This document shows, one piece after another, positions 6,416 to 6,604 of a DNA stretch of 6,604 bases (positions are counted from its first letter, which is position 1; each line of letters opens with the position of its first letter). Made by a program: the position numbers and the translations under genes. Under the pieces are notes generated by a model. That model was given only the letters and a program-made list of their open reading frames with translations, was not told the DNA's origin and did not search any database. Location of the stretch: assembly GCA_004566265.1 (NCBI GenBank), contig SPLB01000109.1, forward strand, positions 1 to 6,604. The letters are read 5' to 3'. Source of the stretch: Paracoccaceae bacterium. Its GTDB lineage: Bacteria; Pseudomonadota; Alphaproteobacteria; Rhodobacterales; Rhodobacteraceae.

Positions 6416-6604
6416 TTAAGCGACATCAAACTTCAGCGGTTTGATCTGCGTGAACAAACCCAGTTCAGCCAGTTTCGCTCGTACCTCGGCGGGCACGGGA
6501 GCATCAACGTAAAGCAGTGCAATCGCCTCGCCGCCCTCGTCAGACCGCCCAAGGGTAAAGTTTGCGATGTTCACGTTGTATGCGCCCATAGTCTGGCCCA
6601 GCGC
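6416..6604 (-). CDS. serA: D-3-phosphoglycerate dehydrogenase, C-terminal ACT-domain end (partial)
   Basis: The last 62 codons of serA, cut by the window edge. SerA oxidises 3-phosphoglycerate with NAD+ to 3-phosphohydroxypyruvate, the first committed step of serine synthesis. The visible part is the ACT regulatory domain: LGQTMGAYNVNIANFTLGR, then a Gly/Glu-rich turn (DEGGEA), the strand IALLYVDAPVP, a helix EVRAKLAELG and the closing strand IKPLKFDVA before TAA (6416-6418). In long-form SerA this domain closes the protein and can mediate serine feedback or tetramer contacts. The NIANF...GR-GEA pattern is that of long-type SerA of alphaproteobacteria, as I recall it. The catalytic and NAD-binding domains are outside the window, so their integrity cannot be judged. 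Confidence 0.92.
   Translation of the reverse strand, partial: ALGQTMGAYNVNIANFTLGRSDEGGEAIALLYVDAPVPAEVRAKLAELGLFTQIKPLKFDVA

Noticed and set aside
1..6604. CRISPR array, tRNA, rRNA, phage or defence genes
   Set aside because: No spaced direct repeats, cloverleaf-like segments, rRNA sequence or defence/phage protein families were seen in either strand.

Overview
The window reads as chromosomal DNA of an alphaproteobacterium, most likely the Roseobacter group of Rhodobacteraceae. This rests on recognising the protein variants (SerA tail, BktB-like thiolase, a Tdh lacking the usual structural-zinc cysteines) and on moderately high G+C, not on any search. Nothing marks it as plasmid or phage.

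Layout. (1) Positions 1-585 are a transposase graveyard. A degraded C-terminal half of an IS5-family DDE transposase has lost the second catalytic Asp, carries an in-frame stop, and has lost the block with the catalytic Glu. It ends near a possible terminal repeat at 459-477. It abuts a short fragment of a second, different transposase (about 493-582). (2) Positions 586-1014 hold no gene I can support. (3) Positions 1015-2190 (minus) encode an intact BktB-like beta-ketothiolase with a complete active site. (4) A 209-base spacer (2191-2399) separates it from a divergent HTH-cupin regulator (2400-2966, plus). (5) After a 142-base AT-richer gap come kbl (3109-4293) and tdh (4295-5335), one base apart and clearly one operon. 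(6) Convergent to them, on the minus strand, lie a PPP-type metallophosphoesterase (5559-6293) and, upstream of it, the 3' end of serA (6416-6604, cut by the window edge). Hairpin terminators follow the phosphoesterase and serA genes.

How the genes work together. Tdh oxidises L-threonine to 2-amino-3-ketobutyrate, and Kbl cleaves this with CoA to glycine and acetyl-CoA: the classic two-step threonine-to-glycine route. The HTH-cupin protein just upstream is the natural candidate local regulator, its cupin domain perhaps sensing an amino acid or related ligand; this is inference from position. The divergent thiolase also handles acetyl-CoA, so co-regulation is possible but not shown. SerA begins serine synthesis, so glycine/serine supply genes lie on both sides of the phosphoesterase, which may be coincidence.

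I see no new multigene system. The most notable items are Tdh, in which all four structural-zinc cysteines are replaced in an otherwise intact protein, and the layered transposase remnants at the left edge.
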